From the NCBI RefSeq assembly GCF_001975705.1, contig NZ_CP015089.1, forward strand, positions 62,001 through 126,000: DNA of 64,000 nucleotides, read 5' to 3'. This stretch comes from Salipiger abyssi (GTDB lineage Bacteria; Pseudomonadota; Alphaproteobacteria; Rhodobacterales; Rhodobacteraceae). Below, piece by piece: positions 55,605-64,000 of this stretch (positions are counted from its first letter, which is position 1; each line of letters begins with the position of its first letter). Under the pieces are notes generated by a model, which saw only the letters and a list, made by a program, of their open reading frames with translations, was not told the origin of the DNA and searched no databases. Made by a program: the position numbers and the translations under genes.

Positions 55605-56285
55605 ATGAGCATGCAGACGCGGCTTCTGGTGGTCGATGACGACCCGGAAATCTGCTCGGCCCTCGCGCGCGGGCTGGCGCTGCACGGCTATGTCGTCGAG
55701 ACCCGCAACCGCGCCGAGACCGCGCTGGCGGATCTGACCGGCGGCGGGTTCGACGCCGCCGTCATCGACGTGATGCTGGGCGCCGACAGTGGCATTGCCT
55801 TGGTGCGCGACGCCCGTGCCGCCGGGGCGCAACTGCCCATCGTCATGCTCTCGGCTTTGTCGGAGGTCGAGCACCGCGCCGCCGGGCTCGAGGCGGGGGC
55901 TGACGATTACGTGGTCAAACCCTTCTCCTTCGACGAGCTGGCGGCACGGCTGCGGGTGCAGGAACGCCGCTCCGCCGCACTGCGCCCGGCACCGGCGCGA
56001 CTCTCGCACAGCGCCCGGCGCCTCTCCGGCCCCAGCCGCGCCGTGACCCTGACCGACCGCGAATATGCGCTGCTGACGCTGCTGGCCGATCACGCCGGAA
56101 CCCCCCTGCCCCGGGGCGAGATCTTTGACGCGCTCTGGGCGGGCGAGTCGCGTTCGGAAAACGTGGTCGACGTCTATATCGGCTATCTGCGCAAAAAGCT
56201 GAAACCGGCCTCGGATTTTGGCTTCGAGATCGCCACAGTGCGGCACAAGGGCTTTTGCCTGGAGGGCACACCGCCGCAGCGCTGA
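55605..56285 (+). CDS. OmpR/PhoB family response regulator
   Basis: A 226-residue two-domain regulator. The receiver domain has the acidic pair at D11-D13 (VVDDDPE), phosphorylation site D55 (AVIDVML) and the conserved Lys in DDYVVKPF. A winged-helix output domain (LTDREYALLTLLADHAGTPL to IGYLRKKL) follows. It is coupled to the histidine kinase gene upstream. Confidence 0.93.
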   Translation: MSMQTRLLVVDDDPEICSALARGLALHGYVVETRNRAETALADLTGGGFDAAVIDVMLGADSGIALVRDARAAGAQLPIVMLSALSEVEHRAAGLEAGADDYVVKPFSFDELAARLRVQERRSAALRPAPARLSHSARRLSGPSRAVTLTDREYALLTLLADHAGTPLPRGEIFDALWAGESRSENVVDVYIGYLRKKLKPASDFGFEIATVRHKGFCLEGTPPQR

Positions 56286-56357
56286 GCCACGAAGCGCTTG
56301 CACCCCCCGGTGTTTCCGCCATTTTGGCGCAAAGCCAGGGCAGCAACGGAGCGCGCG

Positions 56358-56837
56358 ATGGACCCCCGCCAGTTGGAGATGACGGTGCTGATGACGCCCG
56401 ATATGGCGAATTTCAGCGGCAAGGTGCATGGCGGCGCCCTGCTGAACCTGCTCGACCGCGTCGCCTTTTCCTGCGCCTCGCGCTTCTCCGGGCGCTATGC
56501 GGTGACGCTTTCGGTCGATCAGGTGACCTTCAAGCAGCCGATCAATGTGGGCGAGCTCGTCACCTTTCGCGCCAGCGTCAACCATGCCGGGCGCACCTCG
56601 ATGGAGGTCGGTATTCGCGTCGAGGCCGAGGACATCCGCAAGGGCACGCGGCGGCACACCAATTCGTGCTATTTCACCATGGTGGCGGTCGATGACGACG
56701 GCAAGCCCGCCGAGGTGCCCGAGCTGCGCATCCTCACCGAGACCGAAGCCAAGCGCAACCGCGCCGCCACCGTGCGCCGCGACCTGCGCAAGCGTTTTTC
56801 CGAAGAGCTGAAACAGGCCGCCAAGGGCGAGCTCTGA
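56358..56837 (+). CDS. Acyl-CoA thioesterase (hotdog fold, YciA/BACH type)
   Basis: A 159-residue hotdog thioesterase. The segment FSGKVHGGALLNLLDRVAF carries the catalytic-helix motif, and TFKQPINVGELVTFRASV plus GRTSMEVGIRVEAED form the conserved strands. A lysine-rich helical tail follows. It hydrolyses acyl-CoA to free acid and CoA in the cytoplasm. The ATG at 56358 has GGAG eight bases upstream, so the earlier in-frame start is rejected. Confidence 0.88.
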   Translation: MDPRQLEMTVLMTPDMANFSGKVHGGALLNLLDRVAFSCASRFSGRYAVTLSVDQVTFKQPINVGELVTFRASVNHAGRTSMEVGIRVEAEDIRKGTRRHTNSCYFTMVAVDDDGKPAEVPELRILTETEAKRNRAATVRRDLRKRFSEELKQAAKGEL

Positions 56838-56986
56838 CACTACGCGGCGATCTGTATGTCACCGCTCGTTTAATGTATCGATGCCGTAAGGCAGCGCAAA
56901 GCCGCAGGCAGTGCCGGCGATCGGAGTTGCGGAGCGGTTGGCGATCTGCGAAGCCTGTTTATATCGACGACACAGTAATCTAACCA

Positions 56987-57643
56987 GTGTCGGGCGAGAA
57001 ATCGCTTGCGGTAAACAAGGGTATTCGTGTTTTGTCCCTTATTTGTGTGGTAGTGCCATCTGCGCACGGCCTTCCCAAGGCCAATTCCCGTCTTGCGACA
57101 GATTTGCGTACGTTGACATCTTTGCGCTTCTTCGCGGCATTTTGGGTGTTCATGTTCCATCTCAGCTTGCGGGTCGATACCGCCGATATCTGGTTCTGGA
57201 ACATGATTGGTCACGGGGCGCGCGGCGTGGATTTCTTTTTCATTCTTTCGGGTTTCGTCATCCTCTACGTCTATGGATCGCAGATCGGCACGGATCGTTT
57301 TTCGATACGGCAATTCACGGTAAAACGCGTCGCCCGAATATACCCGCTACATCTCGCAATGCTGCTGGCGTGTTGTCTGCTCATTCTGGGCGGCGCGGGT
57401 GTTTCTTCGATTCCGTGGCTTCCGACAAATTTCAGGCCACTGGTTTCTCTCGGAGAAATTTCCCATTCCATTTATCTGGTGCATCTTCTTGTCATAAGGA
57501 TCTGCATGGATTTTGCGCCGAAAGCCGGTATTCCCGCGCTGCCCTGGCCCGTCATCGGGCTGGCCGTAATTCTGGTCTCTGCCGGAACCTATCACTTCCT
57601 GGAAAATCCGGCACGGCGCTGGGTCGCCCGCAAACTGGGCTGA
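56987..57643 (+). pseudogene. Acyltransferase family 3 protein with a large internal deletion
   Basis: A 218-residue frame beginning like an OafA/acyltransferase-3 protein (LTSLRFFAAFWVFMFHLSL, with the catalytic His near residue 59, and GARGVDFFFILSGFVI). It ends like one (SLGEISHSIYLVHLLV, FLENPARRW). The middle, which should hold several membrane segments and the PAWSLSxEW motif, is missing, making it about 140 residues too short. The junction lies around residues 133-158 and is in frame. Such a protein is unlikely to be active. G+C is lower than in the neighbours. Confidence 0.6.
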
Positions 57644-57668
57644 GTTCCCAACACCGTGCGGATAAGTT

Positions 57669-58310
57669 TCAGAGCCTGATATCGTCCAGCCGCTGGTCGC
57701 CGGGCAGTTTCGAACGTTCCAGAATGATCTGCGAGATCGCCCGGGCGCGCACCGGGTTCAGCGCCGCGAGGATCGGGGCGGCGTCGCGCTCGTTCATGGT
57801 GCCCAGAACCATCACCGAGACCTCGATATCGAGATCGTTCATGATCGCGGCGGCGTCCTTGGGTTTCATGTTCCGGTAGAGCGAGACCAGCCGGTCGACA
57901 TCTGCGGTATGCGCGGCCTCGACCTTTTCCAGCAAGCCCTCGAGCTCGGCCTTGAGATCGGCGAGGCGCTGCTGCTCGACAGCCAGCGTCTCGGCGGCCA
58001 GATCGAGCTCGGCAGAGCGCTGCGCGTTGCGCTCTTTCTGGGCGTCCAGAAGGTCACGCTCTTGTCTGATCGAGGCGAGCAGATCTTCGGGTGCTTCGCA
58101 AACTTCCGGCTCCTTTGCCACCAGTGCCGGGGCGGCAGGGGCTTCCGGTTCGGCGCTCGTCGCCGCCGAGGCGGCGGAGACAAAGGCCGTCTGTTCGGGC
58201 GCGTCCTGCCCCGACACGGTCACAAGCTGCGGGTCTTCGAGCAAGGTCACACCGATCTTTGCGGCGCTGGCCACGGCAAACCCGGCGAGAAGCAGCGTGA
58301 TGGGACGCAT
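57669..58310 (-). CDS. motE: Flagellar motor chaperone MotE-like protein
   Basis: A 213-residue protein with an N-terminal signal or anchor segment (LLLAGFAVASAAKIGVTLL), a central coiled coil (about 75-135), and the MgtE-N-like domain at the end (NMKPKDAAAIMNDLDIEVSV, MNERDAAPILAALNPVRA). This matches MotE, a periplasmic chaperone for MotC in alphaproteobacteria. It starts six bases after the stop of the PflI-like gene. It is the first gene of the second flagellar block, read leftward. Confidence 0.87.
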   Translation of the reverse strand: MRPITLLLAGFAVASAAKIGVTLLEDPQLVTVSGQDAPEQTAFVSAASAATSAEPEAPAAPALVAKEPEVCEAPEDLLASIRQERDLLDAQKERNAQRSAELDLAAETLAVEQQRLADLKAELEGLLEKVEAAHTADVDRLVSLYRNMKPKDAAAIMNDLDIEVSVMVLGTMNERDAAPILAALNPVRARAISQIILERSKLPGDQRLDDIRL

Positions 58311-58315
58311 GACGC

Positions 58316-58669
58316 TCAGGCCTCGCGCTGGCGAACGGTTTCAAAGAAGCCGCGCACCAGCTCGGACTTGCCCGGCACCGAGGTGGCGCCGACCGGGCGG
58401 GTGGGGCGTTCGCGGCGGGTGCGGAAGGAGGGCTCTTCGCGCGTGGGCGCGCGCTCCTGCCGGGTCTCTTCCACCGGCGGCTGACCCGCCGAGCGCAGCG
58501 CCGAAACGGTGCTTTCGCTCCGGTCGACCGCAGCCGAGAACGTTCCGATCATCGGTTCCATATCCTTCAGAACGGACATGAGCAGACGCACGCGGCGGTC
58601 CACAACCCAAGCATAAGCCATCGTGCCGACAAGCAGCACAAGGATAGCAATGTCAATCGCGAAGGACAT
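58316..58669 (-). CDS. Bitopic membrane protein of the flagellar cluster (PflI/DUF6468-like)
   Basis: A 117-residue protein with one N-terminal membrane segment (IDIAILVLLVGTMAYAWVV, about residues 5-23), a short helical region (LLMSVLKDMEPMIGTFSAAV), and a Pro/Arg/Glu-rich C-terminal half. Position between fliM and motE, and this layout, fit the alphaproteobacterial protein linked to flagellar positioning in Caulobacter (PflI). The match is by layout more than by sequence. It overlaps the fliM 3' end by 17 bases. Confidence 0.55.
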   Translation of the reverse strand: MSFAIDIAILVLLVGTMAYAWVVDRRVRLLMSVLKDMEPMIGTFSAAVDRSESTVSALRSAGQPPVEETRQERAPTREEPSFRTRRERPTRPVGATSVPGKSELVRGFFETVRQREA

Positions 58670-59594
58670 TGGGAAGTTCCTCTTCTTCGTAGAGCTTTTC
58701 CATGAATTTCAGCGCCACCCGGCCGTTCTTGCGGCGGCCGACCTCGGTCCGGGCGAGCTCCTTGCCGGCGCAGCAGAGCGTCACCGGATCGTCCACCTGC
58801 ATGCCGAGATCGAGCACCTGACCGGGCACCCAGGACAGTACGTCGCGCATCGGGATCGAGGCCTGGCACATCACCGCCGCCATGGCCACATTGGTGCCGC
58901 CCAGCATATCGGTCATCTTAAGCCGCCAGCCGGTATCGCCGCCGAGCTGACCGCCGGTGAAATGCTGCGAGAGCACATCGCTGACCTTTTCAAAGGCGGT
59001 GTTGGGCAGCACAAAGACCATCTCGCCGCTGCGGTCCTCGATTTCGATGCTCAGCACGGCGCGCACGCAGGCACTGGTGGGCGGCGCCAGCAGCAGGCCC
59101 TTGGGGTTGGTCTCCAGATGGTCGATCTTGAAGCTCACCGGCGCGACATTGGCGAAGGCGCCCGACAACTCCTTGAGCACCTCCTCGCAGAACCCCTGCC
59201 CGACCCGTTTTTCGATGGCGGTAAAGGTGCGGGGATTGCGCGCGCCGCCGGGCACGGCGCGCCCGCCGAAGGTGATCTCAAGGATGCTGTAGAGCAGGTC
59301 CGGTTGCAGAATCGTCGCGATGGTCCCGCCCCAGCTTTCGGCTTCGGTGACGGCGATCAGCGCCGGGTCGGGAAGCGCTTCGAGCGCGTCCTGGCAGGTC
59401 AGATAGTCGATCTTTTTCAGACTGATATCGGCCATCGCGCCGAGATAGCTCTTGAGCACCTGTGCCAGAGACAGGGAAAACCGGTCGAACACCACCTCCA
59501 GCATCGGCAGCCGCGCATAGGAGTATTTCGCGCGCTCGACGATCAGCTCCTGAACGGCGCGGGTGTCGGGGTGGATGGGGGATTCGACGCTCAT
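58653..59594 (-). CDS. fliM: Flagellar motor switch protein FliM
   Basis: A 313-residue C-ring protein that binds phospho-CheY and sets rotation direction. The middle CheC-like domain includes YLGAMADISLKKIDYL and the LEITFGGRAVPGG loop. The C-terminal FliN-homology domain includes VLSWVPGQVLDLGMQVDDPVTLCC. The N-terminal CheY-binding motif (LSQxEIDAL) is not obvious, as in several alphaproteobacteria. It overlaps fliL upstream by four bases. Confidence 0.93.
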   Translation of the reverse strand: MSVESPIHPDTRAVQELIVERAKYSYARLPMLEVVFDRFSLSLAQVLKSYLGAMADISLKKIDYLTCQDALEALPDPALIAVTEAESWGGTIATILQPDLLYSILEITFGGRAVPGGARNPRTFTAIEKRVGQGFCEEVLKELSGAFANVAPVSFKIDHLETNPKGLLLAPPTSACVRAVLSIEIEDRSGEMVFVLPNTAFEKVSDVLSQHFTGGQLGGDTGWRLKMTDMLGGTNVAMAAVMCQASIPMRDVLSWVPGQVLDLGMQVDDPVTLCCAGKELARTEVGRRKNGRVALKFMEKLYEEEELPNVLRD

Positions 59595-60166
59595 TGCACA
59601 ATCAGATCCGCGATAAGAAATTCCTGGGGCGCGGCACTGTCCGAAATCGCGCGAGCGCGGCGCAGCAGCTCGCTTTTCAGCCGGACCAGTCCGACCGTGC
59701 CCTGAAGGTCGCTTTCGTTGAGCTGGCGCAGATAGTCCTGAAAGCTGTCGCGCAGGAAAAGTTTGCGTTCTTCGATATTCTCGGCGCCGGCGATGCGGGA
59801 ATCGTAGGCCAGTGCGAGGTTGAGTTTCAGAAAACGCGTGGTCTGCCGCCCGGTGGCGGTGGTCGAGGTGATGTTGACGATGATTTCCTTGAACGGTGTG
59901 ACGACGATGTTCTTCTGCGCTTCCGCCCCGTGACCCCCCGTATCGCCGCCGCCATGGGCCGCCGCCTCGGTCGCATGTGCCTCATCCGGCGCCGCCGTCT
60001 TGTTGCCGCCGCTCAGCAACGCCATCACCCGTTGCGGGCCGACAGCCGCCACCAGCCCGCCGGCCAGAGCCAGAAGGCAAACGACGAGCAGCACCGCAAT
60101 GCGGATGAGGCGCCCCGCCTTTCCGGGCGCCGCGTCGCTTGGGGATGTCTTTGACGAGTCGGCCAT
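59591..60166 (-). CDS. fliL: Flagellar basal body-associated protein FliL
   Basis: A 191-residue single-span inner-membrane protein associated with the stator. The membrane segment is at about 23-46 (IRIAVLLVVCLLALAGGLVA). The periplasmic domain has VVTPFKEIIVNITS, RFLKLNLALAYDS and the C-terminal LRDSFQDYLRQLNESDLQG typical of FliL. The ATG at 60166 is chosen. It is first in the leftward fliL-fliM-(pflI)-motE run and divergent from fliF. Confidence 0.93.
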   Translation of the reverse strand: MADSSKTSPSDAAPGKAGRLIRIAVLLVVCLLALAGGLVAAVGPQRVMALLSGGNKTAAPDEAHATEAAAHGGGDTGGHGAEAQKNIVVTPFKEIIVNITSTTATGRQTTRFLKLNLALAYDSRIAGAENIEERKLFLRDSFQDYLRQLNESDLQGTVGLVRLKSELLRRARAISDSAAPQEFLIADLIVQ

Positions 60167-60222
60167 GAACTGAAGCTTTTGAACTCTTCCTAATCTTGTA
60201 TCACAATGCGCGAGAAACTGGA

Positions 60223-60237
60223 TTAAAGCAAGTATAA
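60223..60237. promoter_or_regulatory. CtrA-like box in the fliL-fliF divergent promoter
   Basis: TTAA-N7-ATAA matches the CtrA consensus TTAA-N7-TTAA with one mismatch. It lies in the 148-bp A+T-rich gap between the divergent fliL and fliF genes, where class II flagellar promoters activated by CtrA would be expected. Confidence 0.45.
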
Positions 60238-60314
60238 ATCCCGATGAAGTTCTTGATGAACAAGAACAGTTGTGTTTATTCTTGGGAAAGATTTCGACAT
60301 AGGCAGAAACAGAC

Positions 60315-62021
60315 GTGCAAGCGATTCTCGACAATCTGAAGTCGCTCGGATGGCGGCGGCTCTCGGTTCTTGGAGGGGCTGGCGTTGCGCTGATTCTGGC
60401 AATGTTCATCGGGCTTTCCGTGGTTTCGACGCCCGATTACGTGTCGCTCTATCGTGACCTTTCTCCCGCCGAGGCCGGACGAATCGTCGAGTCGCTCGAG
60501 CAGGCGAATATCTCCGCCCGCGCTGAAATGGCCGGCACCGCTGTGAGCGTTCCGGCGGAGGATTTGGCGCGCGCCCGGATGGAACTGGCGGGCGCCGGCC
60601 TTCCCAGCGACGGCACCCCGGGATGGGAGATCTTTGACGAAGCCAGCGGGCTCGGCATGAACAGTTTCATGCAGCGGGTGAACCGGCTGCGCGCCATGGA
60701 GGGCGAGCTGGCCCGCTCGATCCAGACCATCGACGGGGTCGAGGCGGCAAGGGTGCATCTGGTGCTGCCCGAGCGCGAGCCGTTCAGCCGCGAACGCGCG
60801 CGGCCCTCCGCCTCGGTCATCGTGCGCGGCGCGCGGCAGGTCAGTATGCGGCAGGCGCATGCGATCCGCTCGCTGGTCGCCTCCGCCGTGCCCGATCTTG
60901 CGCCGGCGCAGGTCACCGTACTTTCGGCCTCGGGCGAGACCATCCTGGCCGATGATGGCGAGGCGGGCAGCGAGGCATCGCTGCAATCCGCCCGGGCGCA
61001 GGTCGAGGACCGGCTTGGCCAGCGCATCGCACAGATTCTGACCGCCCGCGTGGGCGCAGGCAATGCGCGCGTGCAGGTGAGCGTCGATCTTTCGACCGAA
61101 CGTCAGGTTTTGCAGGAGCGGACCTTCGATCCCGACCAGCGCGTGGTACGCTCCACCGAGACTCGCGAGGAGAGCCGCGAGGATCAGCGCGCCGCCGGTG
61201 GCGAGGTCGGCGTGGCCGACGATATCCCCGCCGCGCTCGCCGATGGCGCGCCGGGCACCAACAGCAACAGCTCCAACAGCACCAATGAGATCGTCAATTA
61301 CGAGATCGGCGGCACAACCTCCGAGATCGTGCGCGAGCCGGGCGAGGTGGAGAAGGTCTCGGTCGCGGTGCTTGTCAACGGCATCTACAACGTTCAGGAC
61401 AATGGCGAAGTCGATTACCAGGAGCGCAGCGCCGAGGAGCTTCAACGACTCGAAGCGCTGGTGCGCAGCGCCGTCGGGTTCGACGAGGCGCGGGGCGACA
61501 GCGTCGAGGTGGTGAGCCTGCGCTTCATGGATTATTCCATGGATGTGGGCGAGCCGGTATCGCGCAGTATCGGTCAGATCCTGTCGGAGAATCTCGGCAC
61601 CATCCTGCGCGGGCTCTTTGCGCTGGCGCTCGTGGTGGTCGTGCTGGTGCTGGGCGTGCGCCCGCTGCTCAACCGGGCCTTCGCGCAGACCGGCGATGCC
61701 GAAGCCGGCGGTGAGCTGCCCGCGCCCGAGGGCACCGCCGCCCTGCCCGCCGCCGCGGCGGAGGGTGAGGCAGGCGCAACCTCCAACGTCACCCATATCC
61801 ACACCACGCGGCAGGCGGGATCCGACCAGACCGTCTATCACAGCGGCACCGTGCTCGATCCCCTCCCGCCTGGCTCCGAGAACGACATGATCCCCGTCGC
61901 CTCGGTCGAGGGTGGCGTGCAGCGTGGCTGGATCAATACGGTGAGCGGGCTGATCGAGCGCGAACCGGATGACGCGATCAAGGTGGTCCGCGCCTGGCTG
62001 GCAGAAGGGCCGAGCGCATGA
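60315..62021 (+). CDS. fliF: Flagellar MS-ring protein FliF
   Basis: A 568-residue MS-ring protein. Two membrane segments, near 22-40 (VALILAMFIGLSVVSTPDYV region) and 425-450 (ILRGLFALALVVVVLVLGVR), enclose the ring-building motifs; LARARMELAGAGLPSDGTPG is highly conserved. The cytoplasmic tail (AIKVVRAWLAEG) binds FliG, whose gene begins at 63906. The start is a GTG. Its stop overlaps the fliH start. Confidence 0.96.
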   Translation: MQAILDNLKSLGWRRLSVLGGAGVALILAMFIGLSVVSTPDYVSLYRDLSPAEAGRIVESLEQANISARAEMAGTAVSVPAEDLARARMELAGAGLPSDGTPGWEIFDEASGLGMNSFMQRVNRLRAMEGELARSIQTIDGVEAARVHLVLPEREPFSRERARPSASVIVRGARQVSMRQAHAIRSLVASAVPDLAPAQVTVLSASGETILADDGEAGSEASLQSARAQVEDRLGQRIAQILTARVGAGNARVQVSVDLSTERQVLQERTFDPDQRVVRSTETREESREDQRAAGGEVGVADDIPAALADGAPGTNSNSSNSTNEIVNYEIGGTTSEIVREPGEVEKVSVAVLVNGIYNVQDNGEVDYQERSAEELQRLEALVRSAVGFDEARGDSVEVVSLRFMDYSMDVGEPVSRSIGQILSENLGTILRGLFALALVVVVLVLGVRPLLNRAFAQTGDAEAGGELPAPEGTAALPAAAAEGEAGATSNVTHIHTTRQAGSDQTVYHSGTVLDPLPPGSENDMIPVASVEGGVQRGWINTVSGLIEREPDDAIKVVRAWLAEGPSA

Positions 62022-62692
62022 GCTATGTCTTCGACCGTAATTTCGACGCCGAGGACGAGGCCGTCCGGCGTGGCGACACGCCGATTGTCGGGGCGGTCTT
62101 TACTCGCGCGGAATATGAAGAGGCGGTCAGGCAGGCCCGTGACGAGGGCTTTCAGGCCGGGTTGCAGCAGGGCCGCGAAGAGGCGGCACAAACCGCGCAG
62201 AGCTCGGAATCCGCCCGTCGCCTTGCGGCGTCGGAGGCTGTGATCCCCGCCATGCAGGGGCTCTTTGCCGATGCCGACCGGCATCATGCGGCGCTTGAGG
62301 CGCAGATGGTGGATTTTGTGCTGTCGGTCTTTCGCCAGGTCGCGCCGGATGTCAGCGACCGCCTCGCAGACGGTCAGGCGCTGCGCGAGGCAAAGGGTGC
62401 TGTGCGCATGGCGCTGGGATCGGCGCGGCTCGATCTCTGGGTTGCGCCGGATGCGCTGGAAAGCGCCAGTGCCGAGCTGGAGCTGGCCGCGCGACAGGCA
62501 GGGTTCGGCGGGCGGCTATCGGTCAAATCCGATCCCGAGCTCGATACCGGCGAGGTGCGCGCCGCCTGGGATAACGGCCTGATGGAATACAGCTTTCACG
62601 AAATCTGCGCGCGCATCCTCGGCGCGCTCGGGACGGCACGGCAGGAGATCGAGCTGAAGCTCGGGCAGAAACTGGCAGGAGAAGAGTCATGA
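62018..62692 (+). CDS. fliH: Flagellar export apparatus stator protein FliH
   Basis: A 224-residue FliH-type protein. It has a helical, Glu/Gln/Ala-rich N-terminal half with EGFQAGLQQGREEA (a GxxxG-like repeat common in FliH) and a C-terminal V-ATPase E-like domain (about 115-195). FliH links the ATPase FliI to the C ring; fliI itself is in the other block. It overlaps fliF by four bases and fliN by four bases. Confidence 0.85.
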   Translation: MSYVFDRNFDAEDEAVRRGDTPIVGAVFTRAEYEEAVRQARDEGFQAGLQQGREEAAQTAQSSESARRLAASEAVIPAMQGLFADADRHHAALEAQMVDFVLSVFRQVAPDVSDRLADGQALREAKGAVRMALGSARLDLWVAPDALESASAELELAARQAGFGGRLSVKSDPELDTGEVRAAWDNGLMEYSFHEICARILGALGTARQEIELKLGQKLAGEES

Positions 62693-63039
62693 CCGACGAG
62701 GCGCAAACCGCCGCGGGCACCGTCGCCGAAGCGGTTGCCGAAGAGGCCGCCGCCGAGCAGGCGGAGGCCAAGCCCGGCGACAGCGGCAAGACCATCGACG
62801 CGATGCTGAATGTCGGGCTGAACGTCCAGATTGTTCTGGGCCGCACCCGGATGCCCATCGCACAGCTGCTCAAGCTCAGCCGCGGCTCGATCATCGAGCT
62901 CGACAAGAGCATCGGCCAGCCCGTCGAGGTGGTGATAAACGACCGGCTCGTCGCGCGTGGCGATCTGGTCAAGCTGCCCGACGATCGCCTTGGCGTCTCG
63001 CTGATCGAGATCGTCAAGGATTACGTGTCCGAAGAATGA
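62689..63039 (+). CDS. fliN: Flagellar motor switch protein FliN
   Basis: A 116-residue C-ring protein. An Ala/Glu-rich N-terminal extension (about 1-30) is followed by the SpoA domain: LNVGLNVQIVLGRTRMPIAQ, LSRGSIIELDK, GQPVEVVINDRLVARGDLV. It overlaps fliH and fliP by four bases each. Confidence 0.94.
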   Translation: MTDEAQTAAGTVAEAVAEEAAAEQAEAKPGDSGKTIDAMLNVGLNVQIVLGRTRMPIAQLLKLSRGSIIELDKSIGQPVEVVINDRLVARGDLVKLPDDRLGVSLIEIVKDYVSEE

Positions 63040-63884
63040 TCCGACACGGCGGCCTCCTGCGCGCGCTGCCCCTCTGCCTGCTGGCGGCGGGGTTTTGTGC
63101 GCTGGCCGCCACGCAGGCACAGGCGCAATCGGCGGGCTCGGACCTGTTGGGCGCCATCGGCGACGCGCTGAGCACCGCGCCGGCGGGATCGGACGAGCGG
63201 GCGACGCTCTCGGGCCGGATCATCCAGCTTATCGCCGCGATGACCGTGCTGTCTCTGGCACCGGGCCTGCTGGTGATCATGACCAGCTTTACCCGCTTCG
63301 TGATCGTGTTTTCCATGCTGCGCTCGGCGCTGGGTCTGAACCAGACGCCGCCGAATATGGTGCTGACCTCCATGGCGCTTTTCATGACCTTCTTTGTCAT
63401 GCAGCCGGTCTTTGAGGATGCCTGGGAGGGCGGCGTGCAGCCGCTCATGGACAACGCCATCACCGAAGAGCAGGCGCTCGGCCGGATCGGCGATCCGTTC
63501 AAGAGCTTCATGTTCGTTAACACCCGCGAAAAGGATCTTGCGCTGTTCCGCGACATCTCGCAGCGCAGCGACGCGGGCGGCGAGGTGACAGACCCGGCGC
63601 CGCTGCCGGAAACCGCAGAAGAGGCCGGCTGGCGCGAGCTGGTGCCGGCCTTCATGATTTCCGAGCTGCGGCGGGCGTTTTCCATCGGCTTTCTCATCTA
63701 TCTGCCGTTTCTGGTGATCGACCTGATCGTCGCCTCGGTGCTGATGAGCGCGGGCATGATGATGCTGCCGCCGGTGCTGATCTCCTTGCCATTCAAGGTG
63801 ATCTTTTTCGTTCTGATCGACGGCTGGTACATGCTGGCGGGCAGTCTCATGGAAAGTTACATCCCCCTCGCCGGGGGCGGGTAA
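63036..63884 (+). CDS. fliP: Flagellar export gate protein FliP
   Basis: A 282-residue FliP with a cleavable signal peptide (about residues 1-30, ending AQAQ). It has four membrane segments and the family motif SFTRFVIVFSMLRSALGLNQ at about 86-105. The GFLIYLPFLVIDLIVASVLM segment and the GMMMLPP motif near residue 240 follow. It forms the export channel with FliQ and FliR encoded in the first block. Confidence 0.96.
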   Translation: MIRHGGLLRALPLCLLAAGFCALAATQAQAQSAGSDLLGAIGDALSTAPAGSDERATLSGRIIQLIAAMTVLSLAPGLLVIMTSFTRFVIVFSMLRSALGLNQTPPNMVLTSMALFMTFFVMQPVFEDAWEGGVQPLMDNAITEEQALGRIGDPFKSFMFVNTREKDLALFRDISQRSDAGGEVTDPAPLPETAEEAGWRELVPAFMISELRRAFSIGFLIYLPFLVIDLIVASVLMSAGMMMLPPVLISLPFKVIFFVLIDGWYMLAGSLMESYIPLAGGG

Positions 63885-63905
63885 GACAGGCAGGAGAGCA
63901 GGATC

Positions 63906-64000
63906 ATGGCAGTTGCGAATCTCAAACGCGCCACCTCGTCGGGGGCGAACGCGGCAACCGCCCGGCGGCGCAAGCTGACCGGTCCGCAAAAGGCGGCGAT
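63906..64000 (+). CDS. fliG: Flagellar motor switch protein FliG, 5' end (partial)
   Basis: The frame beginning at the ATG at 63906 (GCAGGAGAGCAGGATC upstream supplies a good ribosome binding site) encodes 31 residues ending KLTGPQKAAI, which matches the start of the FliG N-terminal domain (LTGxQKAAILLL). It runs off the right edge. Position after fliP and presence of fliF and fliM support the call. Confidence 0.7.
   Translation, partial: MAVANLKRATSSGANAATARRRKLTGPQKAA

Noticed and set aside
53928..56840. 970-residue minus-strand frame opposite the histidine kinase, response regulator and thioesterase
   Set aside because: All three plus-strand genes have intact catalytic motifs; the antisense frame has no domain and shadow-type composition.

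Overview
The window looks like part of a large extrachromosomal replicon (megaplasmid or chromid) of a marine alphaproteobacterium of the order Rhodobacterales (Roseobacter group; a Salipiger/Marinovum-like relative is only a guess). The evidence is the high G+C, a complete repABC module with three parS-like palindromes and a counter-transcribed RNA, and a roseobacter-style flagellar cluster. No rRNA, tRNA or CRISPR array was found.

Layout. 1-3410: class III aminotransferase, ArgE-like deacetylase and a Phd/VapC toxin-antitoxin pair. 3415-11061: first half of a flagellar cluster (flhB, fliR, flhA, a lytic transglycosylase, fliQ, fliE, flgC, flgB leftward; fliI rightward). 11110-14967: repABC. 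15583-17465: two stand-alone oxidoreductases. 17634-21880: ACC deaminase locus (E1-like 2-oxoacid dehydrogenase, acdS, divergent Lrp-type regulator). 21903-35207: one 13.3-kb leftward operon coupling a dipeptide-type ABC importer to gamma-glutamyltransferase, an M20 dipeptidase, a TauE-type exporter, D-serine dehydratase, an amidase, RidA and a DadA-like oxidase, with a divergent GntR regulator. 36113-38427: scar-like region with a decayed tyrosine recombinase, a flavin-reductase-like gene and a LysR/LacI chimera. 38528-39207: a second toxin-antitoxin pair. 39217-43983: TAXI-type TRAP transporter, class II aldolase and LysR regulator. 44003-47835: LysR regulator and a probable pipecolate/lysine catabolic pair. 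48496-50700: monomeric isocitrate dehydrogenase. 51172-56837: ABC genes resembling the PQQ-alcohol-dehydrogenase-associated PedB/PedC pair, an orphan permease, a two-component system and a thioesterase. 56987-57643: acyltransferase with an internal deletion. 57669-64000: second half of the flagellar cluster (motE, a PflI-like gene, fliM, fliL leftward; fliF, fliH, fliN, fliP, fliG rightward).

How it works together. The two flagellar blocks share no gene and complement each other (export gate, rod and ATPase in one; MS ring, C ring, FliL, FliP and MotE in the other), so they look like one cluster interrupted by about 46.6 kb of replication, stability and catabolic genes. The catabolic cargo centres on nitrogen-rich compounds: D-amino acids, peptides, ACC, lysine/pipecolate and a TAXI substrate. 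Most cargo sets carry their own divergent regulator, as expected for independently acquired modules. The replication module, two toxin-antitoxin pairs and a core-type TCA enzyme suggest a stably kept, chromid-like replicon.
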